62,676 nucleotides of DNA from Candidatus Binataceae bacterium (GTDB taxonomy: Bacteria; Desulfobacterota; Binatia; Binatales; Binataceae): assembly GCA_035308025.1 (NCBI GenBank), contig DATGHL010000006.1:1-62676 (forward strand), written 5' to 3'. The first letter of the stretch is position 1; each line of letters opens with the position of its first letter. This document shows positions 37,829 through 46,712 of this stretch, in pieces. A program made the position numbers and the translations under genes. The notes beneath the pieces were generated by a model. The model worked only from the letters and a program-made list of their open reading frames with translations. It searched no databases and was not told the DNA's origin.

Positions 37829-38982
37829 TGGTTAGGGACCGGGAGAAGGAAGCTCGCGTCGAGTTCGGCGAGGTTCGGGCAGCCGATTTGGCCAAGAATC
37901 AAATCGACCTCGTTGCGCAGGATACTGATCGCTTTGCGGACGCCTGGAATACCTGCCGCGGCAGCGCCGTAAAGCGTCGCGCGACCGACGAAGACGAAGC
38001 GCGCGCCGTGGCATAGCGCCATCACGATGTCGGCGCCGCGCCGCACACCGCCGTCCATGATCAGCGTGAGCTTGTCGCCGACGGCGTCGCGGATGGCGGG
38101 CAGAACCTCCAGCGCCGCCGGCGCCTGATCGAGCTGGCGGCCGCCATGATTCGACACGATAATGCCGTCAACGCCGATTGCGGCCGCACGGATCGCATCA
38201 TCCGCGCGCAGTATTCCCTTGACGACCAGATGGCGCGGCCACAATCGGCGAAACTCTTCGAGGTCCTCCCACGTCACGGCGGCCGCCGGGCCCTGCGCCG
38301 CGGCGAAGGCATTGATCGCCTGTGTGCTCGAGTTTGGCGGCGCGTAGGGGACCCAGTTTTCGAAACGCGGCATCCCGTGACGGAGATAGCCGGCGAGCCA
38401 TCCGGGATGGGCCAATGCGTCGAGCATCGTGGCCGCCGTCAACCTGGGCGGCAGGCCAAAGCCGTTGCGCAGGTTGCGCTCGCGTTTCGAGGAGACCGGC
38501 ACGTCCACCGTGAGCACGAGCGTGCCGAAGCCGGCGTCGCGGGCCCGCCGGATAAGGTCGAGCGTGATCTCGCGATCTCGCGCGACATAAAGTTGATACC
38601 AGCTATGAGCCGGCGCGATTCTGGCTGCGTCCTCAATCGAAGCCGTGCTCATACCCGACATCATGAAGGGAATATTTGCCGCCGCAGCGCCTTCCGCCAG
38701 CATCAAATCGGCGCCGGGGCGAAATAGTGCGGCCAGGCCGGTGGCCGAAACCCCAAAGGGGCTCGCGTACTTACGATCAAAAAGATCGCAGGATTGATCA
38801 CGCTTTGAGACATCGACCAGATAACGCGGCAGAAGACGGACGCGCGTGAAGGCGGCCTCGTTGCGCGCGATGCCCAGTTCGTCTTCGACGCCACCTTCGA
38901 TAAAGTCAAAGGCGATGCGCGGCAGGCGGCGCTTCGCCAGCTTGCGCAGGTCGTCGATATTGATCGCGTGGCTCAGATTCAT
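37825..38982 (-). CDS. FMN-dependent alpha-hydroxy-acid oxidase/dehydrogenase
   Basis: About 385 residues from ATG 38982 (no good ribosome site; TTG 38991 is in frame). RRLPRIAFDFIEGGVEDELG, FGVSATGLAALFRPGADL, and GIIVSNHGGRQLDQAPAALE with the catalytic His and Arg, then IMDGGVRRGADIVMALCHGA: the full TIM-barrel pattern of glycolate oxidase, lactate dehydrogenase and mandelate dehydrogenase. It oxidises an L-2-hydroxy acid to the 2-oxo acid. The substrate is open. A dispersed repeat (38993-39055) occupies its 5' leader. The open frame continues upstream but without protein character. Confidence 0.9.
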   Translation of the reverse strand: MNLSHAINIDDLRKLAKRRLPRIAFDFIEGGVEDELGIARNEAAFTRVRLLPRYLVDVSKRDQSCDLFDRKYASPFGVSATGLAALFRPGADLMLAEGAAAANIPFMMSGMSTASIEDAARIAPAHSWYQLYVARDREITLDLIRRARDAGFGTLVLTVDVPVSSKRERNLRNGFGLPPRLTAATMLDALAHPGWLAGYLRHGMPRFENWVPYAPPNSSTQAINAFAAAQGPAAAVTWEDLEEFRRLWPRHLVVKGILRADDAIRAAAIGVDGIIVSNHGGRQLDQAPAALEVLPAIRDAVGDKLTLIMDGGVRRGADIVMALCHGARFVFVGRATLYGAAAAGIPGVRKAISILRNEVDLILGQIGCPNLAELDASFLLPVPNQ

Positions 38983-38992
38983 TGATATCAAG

Positions 38993-39055
38993 AAATCTTG
39001 ACGCAGCTCGCGGACTCGCCTGCTCGCTCCGCGCGGAATTCGCGCTCCGCTAGTG
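38993..39055 (+). repeat. Dispersed intergenic repeat, copy C
   Basis: Contains TCTTGACGCAGCTCGCGGAC, GCCTGCTCGCTCCGCGCGGA and GCGCTCCGCTAGTG. It lacks the TTCGGCTTCGCTCAGGACAG block of copy A, as if 24 bases were deleted. It fills the space between the FMN oxidase and the divergent CoA transferase. Confidence 0.75.
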
Positions 39056-39090
39056 TTTGAACTTTTCGGGCCATATTGTAAAGGACTCAC

Positions 39091-40266
39091 ATGATCAATC
39101 CGCCGCCGCTGTCGCGCTTTAGAGTGATCGATCTGACGCGGGCGCGGGCCGGTCCAACCGCCGTCAGGCAATTGGCGGACTGGGGCGCCGACGTACTCAA
39201 GGTCGAGGAGCCGGGCGACGCCTCTACGGAAGTCGGATCGCGCAATGGCTTCGATTTCCAGAACCTCCATCGCAACAAGCGCAGTCTGACGCTCAATCTG
39301 AAGGACGCGGAAGGCCGCGAGATTCTGCGCCGGCTGGTCGCACGCGCCGACGTGCTGGTGGAAAATTACCGTCCCGATGTCAAGCATCGGCTCGGCATCG
39401 ACTACGCGACCTTGCGCGCGATCAATCCGCGCCTGATCTATGCCAGCGTTTCGGGCTTCGGCCAGGAGGGGCCCTATCGCGAGCGGCCCGGACTCGATCA
39501 AATCGCGCAGGGCATGGGCGGCTTGATGTCGATCACCGGAATGCCGGGGCAGGGACCGATGCGCGTCGGGATCGCGATCGCAGACCTGACTGCGGGTATC
39601 TTCTGCGCCATGGGCATCCTGGTAGCGCTGCTCGAGCGCGAGGAATCGGGCGAAGGACAATGGGTGCAATCGTCGCTGCTCGCGGCGCAAATCGCGATGC
39701 TGGATTTTCAGGCGGCGCGCTGGCTGCTCGCAGGCGAGGTACCGGAACAGGCCGGCAACAATCATCCGACCTCAATTCCGACCGGAGTTTTTGCGACAGC
39801 CGACGGCCATATCAACATTGCGGCGGCGGGCCCAGGACTCTTCGCGCGGCTGTGCAAGGCGATCAACGCCGAACACCTGGCGACCGATCCCGCCTACGCC
39901 AGCGGACGCGCGCGGCTCAAGAATCGCGATCAGCTCAACGCCGTCATCGAGGAGATCACGCGCACCAAATCTTCGGCGGAATGGATCGACATCCTCAATC
40001 GCGCGAGCGTGCCGTGCGGACCGATCTACAAAATCAATGAGGTCTTCGACGATCCGCAGGTCAAGTATGTCCGCATCGCGCGCGCGATCGAGCATCCGCA
40101 GTTGGGACGGCAGGAGCTGGTTGGGCAGGCGGTGGAACTCAGCCGGACGCCGTGGGCGCTGCGCAGCGCAACGCCGGCGAAGGGCGAGCACACCAACGCG
40201 GTGTTGGCCGAACTCGGCTACGACGCCGCGGCGATTGCGGCGCTCAGAACCCGCGGCGTAATTTGA
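39091..40266 (+). CDS. CoA transferase family III (CaiB/BaiF)
   Basis: A 391-residue enzyme moving CoA between acids. RVIDLTRARAGPTAVRQLAD at the start, NLHRNKRSLTLNLKDAEGRE, YASVSGFGQEGPYRERPGLD, and GIAIADLTAGIFCAMGILVA, in which the Asp carries the acyl group. DEVFDDPQVKYV-like helices close the domain swap. Family members act on carnitine, formyl-CoA, bile acids or aromatic acids. AAAGGA lies close upstream. It is followed by cobU after three bases, possibly by chance. Confidence 0.9.
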   Translation: MINPPPLSRFRVIDLTRARAGPTAVRQLADWGADVLKVEEPGDASTEVGSRNGFDFQNLHRNKRSLTLNLKDAEGREILRRLVARADVLVENYRPDVKHRLGIDYATLRAINPRLIYASVSGFGQEGPYRERPGLDQIAQGMGGLMSITGMPGQGPMRVGIAIADLTAGIFCAMGILVALLEREESGEGQWVQSSLLAAQIAMLDFQAARWLLAGEVPEQAGNNHPTSIPTGVFATADGHINIAAAGPGLFARLCKAINAEHLATDPAYASGRARLKNRDQLNAVIEEITRTKSSAEWIDILNRASVPCGPIYKINEVFDDPQVKYVRIARAIEHPQLGRQELVGQAVELSRTPWALRSATPAKGEHTNAVLAELGYDAAAIAALRTRGVI

Positions 40267-40269
40267 GCG

Positions 40270-40794
40270 ATGCCGCGGCGCATCACCCTGGTTACGGGCG
40301 GCGCGCGCAGCGGCAAGAGCGCCCATGCACTCAGCCTCGCGCAGCAATGTCCGGGGCTCCGCCGCTTCTTTATCGCCACCGCGCAGGGACTGGACGACGA
40401 GATGCGCGAGCGGATCGCGCGTCATCGCGCGGATCGCTCAGCCGATTTCGAAACGATCGAAGAGCCGGTGAGGATCGTTGCAGCGCTCGCAGCGCTCGAA
40501 GGCCGCGCGGATACTGTCGTGATCGATTGTCTGACGCTATGGCTGTCGAATCTGCTGGGCCAAGGATTAGCCGACGCCGCGATCGGGCGTGAAGTTGAAG
40601 AGTTAGTCGCGACCCTCGCAACTGCGAGCTACAGCGTAATCGTGGTGACGGACGAAGTCGGCTCGGGTATCGTCCCAGTCAATCCGCTGGCGCGCCGCTT
40701 TCGCGATCGCCTCGGATGGATCAATCAGGCCGTCGCAGGCGCGGCCGATAGCGCGATACTGATGGCCGCGGGTTATCCGCTCTCGCTCAAATGA
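40270..40794 (+). CDS. cobU: Adenosylcobinamide kinase / guanylyltransferase
   Basis: A 174-residue bifunctional enzyme of cobalamin nucleotide-loop assembly. P-loop VTGGARSGKSAHALSLAQ, ATAQGLDDEMRERIARHR with the guanylyl-accepting His, DCLTLWLSNLL, and VTDEVGSGIVPVNPLARRF are as in CobU/CobP. It needs GTP or ATP and feeds cobalamin synthesis or salvage. No other cob gene and no visible cobalamin riboswitch in the window. Start three bases after the CoA transferase stop. Confidence 0.93.
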   Translation: MPRRITLVTGGARSGKSAHALSLAQQCPGLRRFFIATAQGLDDEMRERIARHRADRSADFETIEEPVRIVAALAALEGRADTVVIDCLTLWLSNLLGQGLADAAIGREVEELVATLATASYSVIVVTDEVGSGIVPVNPLARRFRDRLGWINQAVAGAADSAILMAAGYPLSLK

Positions 40795-41020
40795 AACTTT
40801 CTATTGGGTCGGCAGGGGGGGGTGCGACCAGCGGCGTATGACACTTGGGAATAGAATACGTGCGCTGAGCGTCTCCAGCTTGGGTAGCCGATTAGCAGTT
40901 CGTCATCAATTGCGCGGGGTGCGCGGCTTTGCGATAAGAAAAGGTTCACGCGCGTAAGCAAGGCAGGTGGCGCGGGCCGTAGTGCAGCGATAGTTGGTGC
41001 GACAATAAGCTGGAGGTCTG

Positions 41021-41692
41021 ATGCAGGGCATGGTCGAGTTTCTCAAGGGCTGGCAGCTTCATCCAGTGGTCGACCACTTCACGGTCGCGCTGGTGCTGGT
41101 CGGAATCGCGGTGGATTTGGTTGCGAGCCTGATGCCGGCGCGCCTGTGGTTGCGCTACATGGCGGCCACGCTGATGGTGCTCGGGGCGGCGGCGGCATAC
41201 TGTTCCTTCGCAACCGGCGGCTGGGAGGCCCAGCGGGTTTGGGAGCATGTCAGCGGCCCGGCCAAGGATCTGCTCAAGGATCACGCCCGCCTCGGCACTT
41301 ACCTTCCTTACGTTTTCGGCGTACTTGCGCTGTGGCGCCTCGGGATTCAGTTCACCGGCTTTCTGGCGCGCACGCGATTTATCTACTTGTTGGTCGCGAT
41401 TGTCGCGGGCGGCGCGATCCTTTATCAGGGCGATATGGGCGGCGATTTGGTCTATGAGTACGGCGTCGGCACCGCGCCGATGATGGCGCCCACGCCCGCG
41501 CCGACTGAGACGCCCGCGGCGCTGGGGCCTGCGACGCCGATTCCGACGGTCTTCGTGCCTTCGCCGACGCCAACCGAGATAGCGACGCCGATGCCGACGG
41601 CGACCACCCCTCCGCTGATAGGGGCGGCGCCTGCGCCTTCTACTCCGGCAGCGGAGCCGAGTGCGCCCTCGGCGAAATCCACGACGCTGTGA
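41021..41692 (+). CDS. DUF2231-type membrane protein with Pro/Thr-rich tail
   Basis: A 223-residue protein. The first 150 residues have four hydrophobic segments starting with LHPVVDHFTVALVLVGIAVD, the HP-x2-DHF pattern of DUF2231, and continue YMAATLMVLGAAAAYCSF and FIYLLVAIVAGGAILYQGDM. Its paired histidines could bind haem or metal. The last 70 residues are almost only Pro, Thr, Ala and Ser (TPAPTETPAALGPATPIPT), probably periplasmic and extended. GGAGG is close upstream. The end overlaps no gene: the MOSC start lies 10 bases on. Confidence 0.8.
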   Translation: MQGMVEFLKGWQLHPVVDHFTVALVLVGIAVDLVASLMPARLWLRYMAATLMVLGAAAAYCSFATGGWEAQRVWEHVSGPAKDLLKDHARLGTYLPYVFGVLALWRLGIQFTGFLARTRFIYLLVAIVAGGAILYQGDMGGDLVYEYGVGTAPMMAPTPAPTETPAALGPATPIPTVFVPSPTPTEIATPMPTATTPPLIGAAPAPSTPAAEPSAPSAKSTTL

Positions 41693-41702
41693 CGGGTACG
41701 CC

Positions 41703-42482
41703 TTGGCGCGACGGCAAATCGGACGAGTTCAGGCGCTGTGGCGCTATCCGGTCAAATCGATGCGTGGGGAAGAAATGGCGGCGGCGGAACTCACTGAGCA
41801 TGGCGTCCGCGGCGATCGGCTATGGGCGCTGCGCGAGCTCGATCACGGCGGGATCATGAGCGCGCGCATCTGGGCCGCGATGCTTCAATTGTGCGCGACT
41901 TATGATGAAACGGCGCCGCCGGAGGCCGCGACGCGGATCGAACTTCCTGACGGCCGCACGCTCGCGACCAGCGACGCCGAGGCATCAACCGTGCTTTCTG
42001 AGTTAATCGATCGCAAGCTTCAGCTCGTGCAAGTGCGGCGCGAACGGCTTACTGCCATCGAGATCGAGGCGGTGATCCGCGGCGACGCCGAGCCGCCGAA
42101 GCGCGACTTTTATGACGAAGACGTGATGCATCTGATCGCGAGCGGCACGCTCGCCCATCTGCGCCGGCTGAAACCTGACGCTGATTTCGATCCGCGCCGC
42201 TTTCGCGCCAATATCTATGTGGACACCGGCGACGAGGACGAAGGCTTCATCGAAGACGGCTGGCTCGACGGGGTGCTGGAGATCGGCGCGACCGCGCGTA
42301 TCGGCGGGATTCGCCCGGCGATTCGCTGCGTGATGACGACCCATCCGCAGTCGGACTTGCCGCGCGACATGTCGATTCTGCGCACCGCCGCGCAACATCA
42401 TGGAGCTTACGTCGGAGTCTTCGCGTCGGTGGCCGCGCCCGGCCGGATTCGCGTCGGCGACGCGGTCATGCTGGTGGACTGA
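41703..42482 (+). CDS. MOSC-domain protein, first of a tandem pair
   Basis: About 259 residues. No ATG or good ribosome site fits; TTG 41703 gives an N-terminus (ARRQIGRVQALWRYPVKSMR) like that of the next gene, while GTG 41661 would extend into the preceding gene. Residues 1-90 are the MOSC N-terminal beta barrel (GRVQALWRYPVKSM, GDRLWALRE). The MOSC core includes FRANIYVDTGDEDEGFIED and IRPAIRCVMTTHPQSDLPRD. The Cys in RCVMTT aligns with the Moco-ligating Cys of mARC/YcbX proteins (RCILTT-like), which suggests a bound molybdenum cofactor. Substrate unknown. Confidence 0.8.
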   Translation: MARRQIGRVQALWRYPVKSMRGEEMAAAELTEHGVRGDRLWALRELDHGGIMSARIWAAMLQLCATYDETAPPEAATRIELPDGRTLATSDAEASTVLSELIDRKLQLVQVRRERLTAIEIEAVIRGDAEPPKRDFYDEDVMHLIASGTLAHLRRLKPDADFDPRRFRANIYVDTGDEDEGFIEDGWLDGVLEIGATARIGGIRPAIRCVMTTHPQSDLPRDMSILRTAAQHHGAYVGVFASVAAPGRIRVGDAVMLVD

Positions 42483-42507
42483 GCCGCCTTCGCAGGAGGA
42501 CGAGCGG

Positions 42508-43350
42508 ATGAGCAGTTATCAGATCGGAAAGGTTCAGGACGTGTTCCGTTACCCGGTTAAATCGATGCTGGGTGAACGTCTCGCGGAGATTAAGGCCGGC
42601 AGCAACGGGATCGTCGGCGATCGCGCGTGGGGGCTGCGCGAAGGCAACGGACGGATCGCGACCGCGAAGAAGTGGCCCGGCCTGCTCGACTTTAAGGCGG
42701 CTTACGATTCGCCGCCGCGATCTGAGCGGCTCGCACCAGTGCGGATTACGACCCCTGAAGGCCGCATCCTCCACGCCGAAGACGCCGACGCCTCGGCGAT
42801 TATCTCGGCGGCGATCGGACGTCCGATCCACCTCGAACGCGCCCGCCCCGACGAGCATTCGCGCGGTGAGATCGATCCGGCGACCATCTTCGGCGACGTT
42901 GGCGTCGAGCGCGTGATGCCGCAGTTTACCGCGCAAACCCTGCCCGACACCTTCGGGCTGCATCGCGGCGGCTTCCAGGATTCGGCCGCGGTCCATCTGC
43001 TCGCCAGCAGTACGCTCGTGCACCTGCGCTCGCTCATCGGCAGCGATGCGCAGGTTGATGCGCGCCGCTTCCGCCCGAATATCGTCGTCGATACGGGCAC
43101 GGTGGGCGACGCCTTTGTCGAAGACGATTGGCTCAGCGGCGAGTTGCGCATCGGCGCGGATGTGCGGATCGTCGCGATGCAGCCTGCGTTGCGCTGCGTG
43201 ATGACGACCCATCGGCAGTCCGAGCTACCGCGCGACCCGCGCATGTTGCGCGCCACCGCGCAGCATCATCAGGCCCGCCTCGGCGTCTTTGCCGCGATCG
43301 CAACGCCGGGGCTCGTTCGTGTCGGCGATCCGGTCTGGCTCGAAGGCTAG
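42508..43350 (+). CDS. MOSC-domain protein, second of a tandem pair
   Basis: 280 residues from ATG 42508 with AGGAGG eight bases upstream. QIGKVQDVFRYPVKSMLGER, GDRAWGLREGNGRIATAKKW, the longer middle (ARPDEHSRGEIDPATIFGDV), HLLASSTLVHLRSLIG, FRPNIVVDTGTVGDAFVEDD, and LRCVMTTHRQSELPRD with the putative Moco-ligand Cys. About 20 residues longer than the first copy. Both retain the Cys, so they are probably real enzymes, not mere N-terminal barrels. The partner (cytochrome b5 or flavoprotein) is not in the window. Confidence 0.85.
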   Translation: MSSYQIGKVQDVFRYPVKSMLGERLAEIKAGSNGIVGDRAWGLREGNGRIATAKKWPGLLDFKAAYDSPPRSERLAPVRITTPEGRILHAEDADASAIISAAIGRPIHLERARPDEHSRGEIDPATIFGDVGVERVMPQFTAQTLPDTFGLHRGGFQDSAAVHLLASSTLVHLRSLIGSDAQVDARRFRPNIVVDTGTVGDAFVEDDWLSGELRIGADVRIVAMQPALRCVMTTHRQSELPRDPRMLRATAQHHQARLGVFAAIATPGLVRVGDPVWLEG

Positions 43351-43451
43351 CCGAACGCCGATTCGATTGACGCGATCTTGTTGATTGAGGGCGCGACACC
43401 GCTTGCGCCCGACCGCGCGCGCGTCGGACGATCAGGCTGAGTGAGCTCGCT

Positions 43452-46400
43452 TTGTCCTCCAGAGAAATAGTCGTTTCACCGCGCGCGTATCGCCGGTTGG
43501 GCGCGGCCCGCGCATGGCTCGAACGCTTAGCGCCGGGCACTGAAGCGTTGATCGTCGCGCCGAGTCAGGAGGCCGCCGACGAGCTCGGGCGCGCGCTCGC
43601 GCTGGAACGCGGCGCGGGCTTCGGGCTGCATCGGTTAACCTTGAATCGGCTGAGTGGGCTGCTCGCCGCCGAGCATGCCTCAGCGCATGGACTCGCTTAC
43701 GTGAGCGGGCTCGGCGCGCAGGCCGTGGCCGCGCGCGCTCTGTTTGCGCTGAGGGGCGACCCCCGTCTCGCGCCGTTGGGAGCGGTGGTCCATCTGCCCG
43801 GATTGCCGAAGGCGATCGCGGCGACCTACGCCGAGTTGAGCCACGCGTCGATTGAGCCATCGGCTGTCGCGGAGCTGGGCGAGACCGGCGGCGCGCTGGC
43901 CGCGCTCTTCGAGCAATTCGAGTTGCAACTGCGCACCGGCCATCTGATTGATCGCGCGGGCATCCTGAAGGCCGCGCTCGCCGCGTTGGCCGCCGACAAC
44001 CTCCCGCGCTTCGCCGGGATCCCGACGCTATTGCTCGACCTCCCGCTGGAAAGTCCGCTTGATCGCGACTTCGTCGCTGCGCTGGCGGCGCGCGCGCCGT
44101 CGCTCCTCGCGACGGTAGCGGCGGGCGACGGCCGCAGTCTTGGTTACCTGGCTGCGGCGCTTGAAGTCACGCCGCGTCATCACGCTGAGGCAAACAGCGG
44201 CGCCACGTCCCTGGCGCGAGTGCAGGAATATCTCTTTGCCGGCAGCACACCGAAGCCGCTACCGCTCGACGAGACCGTGACCCTGGGTTCGGCCGCGGGC
44301 GAGATGCAGGAGTGCGTCGAAATCACGCGGCGGATTCACGCCGAGGCGCGACGCGGCGTGCCGTTCGATCGGATCGCGATACTGCTGCACGCGCCGACCC
44401 GCTATGCCCCCTACCTCGAAGAAGCGCTAACGCGCGCAGGAATTCCGGCGTGGTTCGCGCGTGGGGCAAAGCGTGCGGAGCCCGGCGGACGCGCATTGCT
44501 GGCGCTGTTGAATTGCGCAGCGGAGCGGCTCTCGGCGCGACGCTTTGCGGAATATCTCTCGCTCGCCCAGGTACCTGATGCGGCCGCCGACCCCGACGCG
44601 GCGTCGGCCCTTTTCGCGCCCGCTGACCCCGAATTTCTGCAAGCTACGCTGGCTGACGCCGAAATACCGGCCGTGATCGAGGCGCCCGATCCGAGTCCGC
44701 AAGCGAGTGGCGCAGAACGCGCGCCCTGGCGCTGGGAGCGCATCCTGGTGGAAGCCTCGGTGATCGGCGGACGCGAGCGCTGGGATTCCCGCCTGCGCGG
44801 GCTCGAGGCGGAATGGCGGTTGCGACGCGGCGAGCTTGAAGACGACGAGCCCCGCGCGCGGCAACTCGATCGCGAAATTCGCGACCTCGCTCATCTGCGC
44901 GCGACCGCGATCCCGATCATCGGAGCGCTGGCGGCGATGCCGCTCGCGGCGACCTGGGGTGAATGGCTGAGCCATCTGCGCGCACTGAGCGAGCTCGCGC
45001 TCCGTGACCGCGGCGCCGTGCTGGCGGCGTTGGCCGAGCTCGAACCGATGGGTCCAATCGGCGGGATTACGCTCGACGAAGTGCGCATCGTGCTGAGTGA
45101 GCGGCTGGGGCGGCTCGAAGCCGCGCCGCCGCGCCGCCGTTATGGGGCGGTTTTTGTCGCGCCGACCGCGACCGCGCGCGGACTCGAATTCGCGGTGACG
45201 ATCGTGCCCGGGCTGGCCGAACGCGTGCTTCCGCAAAAGCTGACAGAAGATCCGCTCCTGCCCGATCGCGATCGGTGCCGCTTACGCGCGGGCTTGACGC
45301 TCCAGGCCGATCGCGCTGCGGCACAGCGCCTCGCGCTGCGCCTTGCCGTCGGCGCCGCGCGCGAGCGGGTCGCCCTCTCGTACCCGCGGGTTGATCTGGA
45401 CCAGGGGCGTCCGCGCGTGCCCTCGTTCTACGCGCTTGAAGTCCTGCGCGCCGCCGAGGGCCGCCTGCCCGGCTTCGACGAGCTGGCGCGGCGGGCGGCC
45501 GGTGAAGCCCGCGCGCGGCTGGGATGGCCGGCGCCGGAAAATCCGGCCGACGCGATCGACGCCGCCGAATTCGATCTGGCGATCCTCGATCGGCTGCTAG
45601 ACGCGGCGCCTGCCGCCACCGTCGGCGCGGCGCATTACCTGCTCGACAGCAATCCGCATCTGGGGCGCGCGCTGCGGGCGCGGGCCCGCCGCTGGCTCCG
45701 GCGCTGGACGCCCAACGACGGCCTGGTCGATCCGAACGCGGACGAGCGGGCCGCGCTGGCGCGCCATCAGTTGGTTGCGCGCTCCTATTCGGCGACCGCG
45801 TTGCAGCATTTTGCCGCCTGTCCTTACCGCTTTTTTTTGCAGGCGATTATCCGGCTCGCGCCCCGCGAAGAGATTGAAGCGCTGGAGGCAATTGATCCGT
45901 TGACCCGTGGCGCGCTTTATCACGAGGTCCAGTTCGAGACGCTGACGGTCCTGCGGGCCGCGGGCCTGTTGCCGATCCGAAGGAGCAATCTGGAGGCCGG
46001 CTACCAGGCCGTCGAGGACCAGCTCGCGGCAGTTGCCGTCCGTTATCACGAGGAGCTCGCGCCCGCGATCGAGCGCGTATGGCTTGACGGTATCGAATCG
46101 ATCCGCGCCGACCTGCGCGAATGGATGCGGCGGATGGCGGACGATCCCGACGCTTTTTGCCCCGAACGCTTTGAGCTCTCGTTCGGCCTGAGCGATCGCT
46201 ATCAGGCCGATCCCGCGAGTGTAGCCGCAGCGGTCGCCCTCGACGCCGGCATCAATCTGCGCGGCTCGATCGACCTGGTCGAGCGCGGACCCGCCGGCGC
46301 GCTGCGGGTGACCGATCATAAAACCGGCCGCGTGCGCGCGGAAAAAAATCTGCTCATCGGCGGCGGCAAAACCTTGCAGCCGGTGCTCTATGCGCTCGCC

Positions 46401-46712
46401 GCCGAGCGGCTACTGGGCGAGCCGGTCGCGAGCGGACGGCTCTACTACTGCACCGCCGCGGGCAATTACGAGGAACGGATCGTACCGCTGGACGGCGCCG
46501 CCCGCGAGGCGATCGACGGGCTCGCGCAGACCGTTGGCGCGGCGCTCGACAGCGGCTTCATGCCTGCCGCTCCGGGCGAGGGCGAGTGCCAGTACTGCGA
46601 TTACCGGCTGGTCTGCGGACCCTACGAGGAGGTCCGCGTGCGAATCAAAAGCGCGGGCGCTGGAGTCCGCGCGCGGCTCGCCGATTTAACACGCCTGCGC
46701 GAGATGCGATGA
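43452..46712 (+). CDS. addB: AddB-like subunit of the AddAB helicase-nuclease
   Basis: 1086 residues from TTG 43452; no better start is visible. The C-terminal nuclease domain has SATALQHFAACPYRFFLQAI, whose Cys starts the 4Fe-4S cluster, later closed by CQYCDYRLVC. The PD-(D/E)XK residues are in GSIDLVERGP and RVTDHKTGR. There is no Walker A in the N-terminal part, as in proteobacterial AddB. The middle contains the inactive helicase fold (APTATARGLEFAVTIVPGLA). It works with AddA to degrade double-strand ends until a chi site and load RecA. Its stop overlaps the addA start (ATGA). Confidence 0.85.
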   Translation: MSSREIVVSPRAYRRLGAARAWLERLAPGTEALIVAPSQEAADELGRALALERGAGFGLHRLTLNRLSGLLAAEHASAHGLAYVSGLGAQAVAARALFALRGDPRLAPLGAVVHLPGLPKAIAATYAELSHASIEPSAVAELGETGGALAALFEQFELQLRTGHLIDRAGILKAALAALAADNLPRFAGIPTLLLDLPLESPLDRDFVAALAARAPSLLATVAAGDGRSLGYLAAALEVTPRHHAEANSGATSLARVQEYLFAGSTPKPLPLDETVTLGSAAGEMQECVEITRRIHAEARRGVPFDRIAILLHAPTRYAPYLEEALTRAGIPAWFARGAKRAEPGGRALLALLNCAAERLSARRFAEYLSLAQVPDAAADPDAASALFAPADPEFLQATLADAEIPAVIEAPDPSPQASGAERAPWRWERILVEASVIGGRERWDSRLRGLEAEWRLRRGELEDDEPRARQLDREIRDLAHLRATAIPIIGALAAMPLAATWGEWLSHLRALSELALRDRGAVLAALAELEPMGPIGGITLDEVRIVLSERLGRLEAAPPRRRYGAVFVAPTATARGLEFAVTIVPGLAERVLPQKLTEDPLLPDRDRCRLRAGLTLQADRAAAQRLALRLAVGAARERVALSYPRVDLDQGRPRVPSFYALEVLRAAEGRLPGFDELARRAAGEARARLGWPAPENPADAIDAAEFDLAILDRLLDAAPAATVGAAHYLLDSNPHLGRALRARARRWLRRWTPNDGLVDPNADERAALARHQLVARSYSATALQHFAACPYRFFLQAIIRLAPREEIEALEAIDPLTRGALYHEVQFETLTVLRAAGLLPIRRSNLEAGYQAVEDQLAAVAVRYHEELAPAIERVWLDGIESIRADLREWMRRMADDPDAFCPERFELSFGLSDRYQADPASVAAAVALDAGINLRGSIDLVERGPAGALRVTDHKTGRVRAEKNLLIGGGKTLQPVLYALAAERLLGEPVASGRLYYCTAAGNYEERIVPLDGAAREAIDGLAQTVGAALDSGFMPAAPGEGECQYCDYRLVCGPYEEVRVRIKSAGAGVRARLADLTRLREMR

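Noticed and set aside
38982..39765. N-terminal extension of the FMN oxidase frame
   Set aside because: Runs antisense to the CoA transferase gene and through a dispersed repeat. The enzyme family starts near MNLSHAINIDD.
40795..41020. Cobalamin riboswitch near cobU
   Set aside because: The stretch is downstream of cobU and shows no B12-box-like block.
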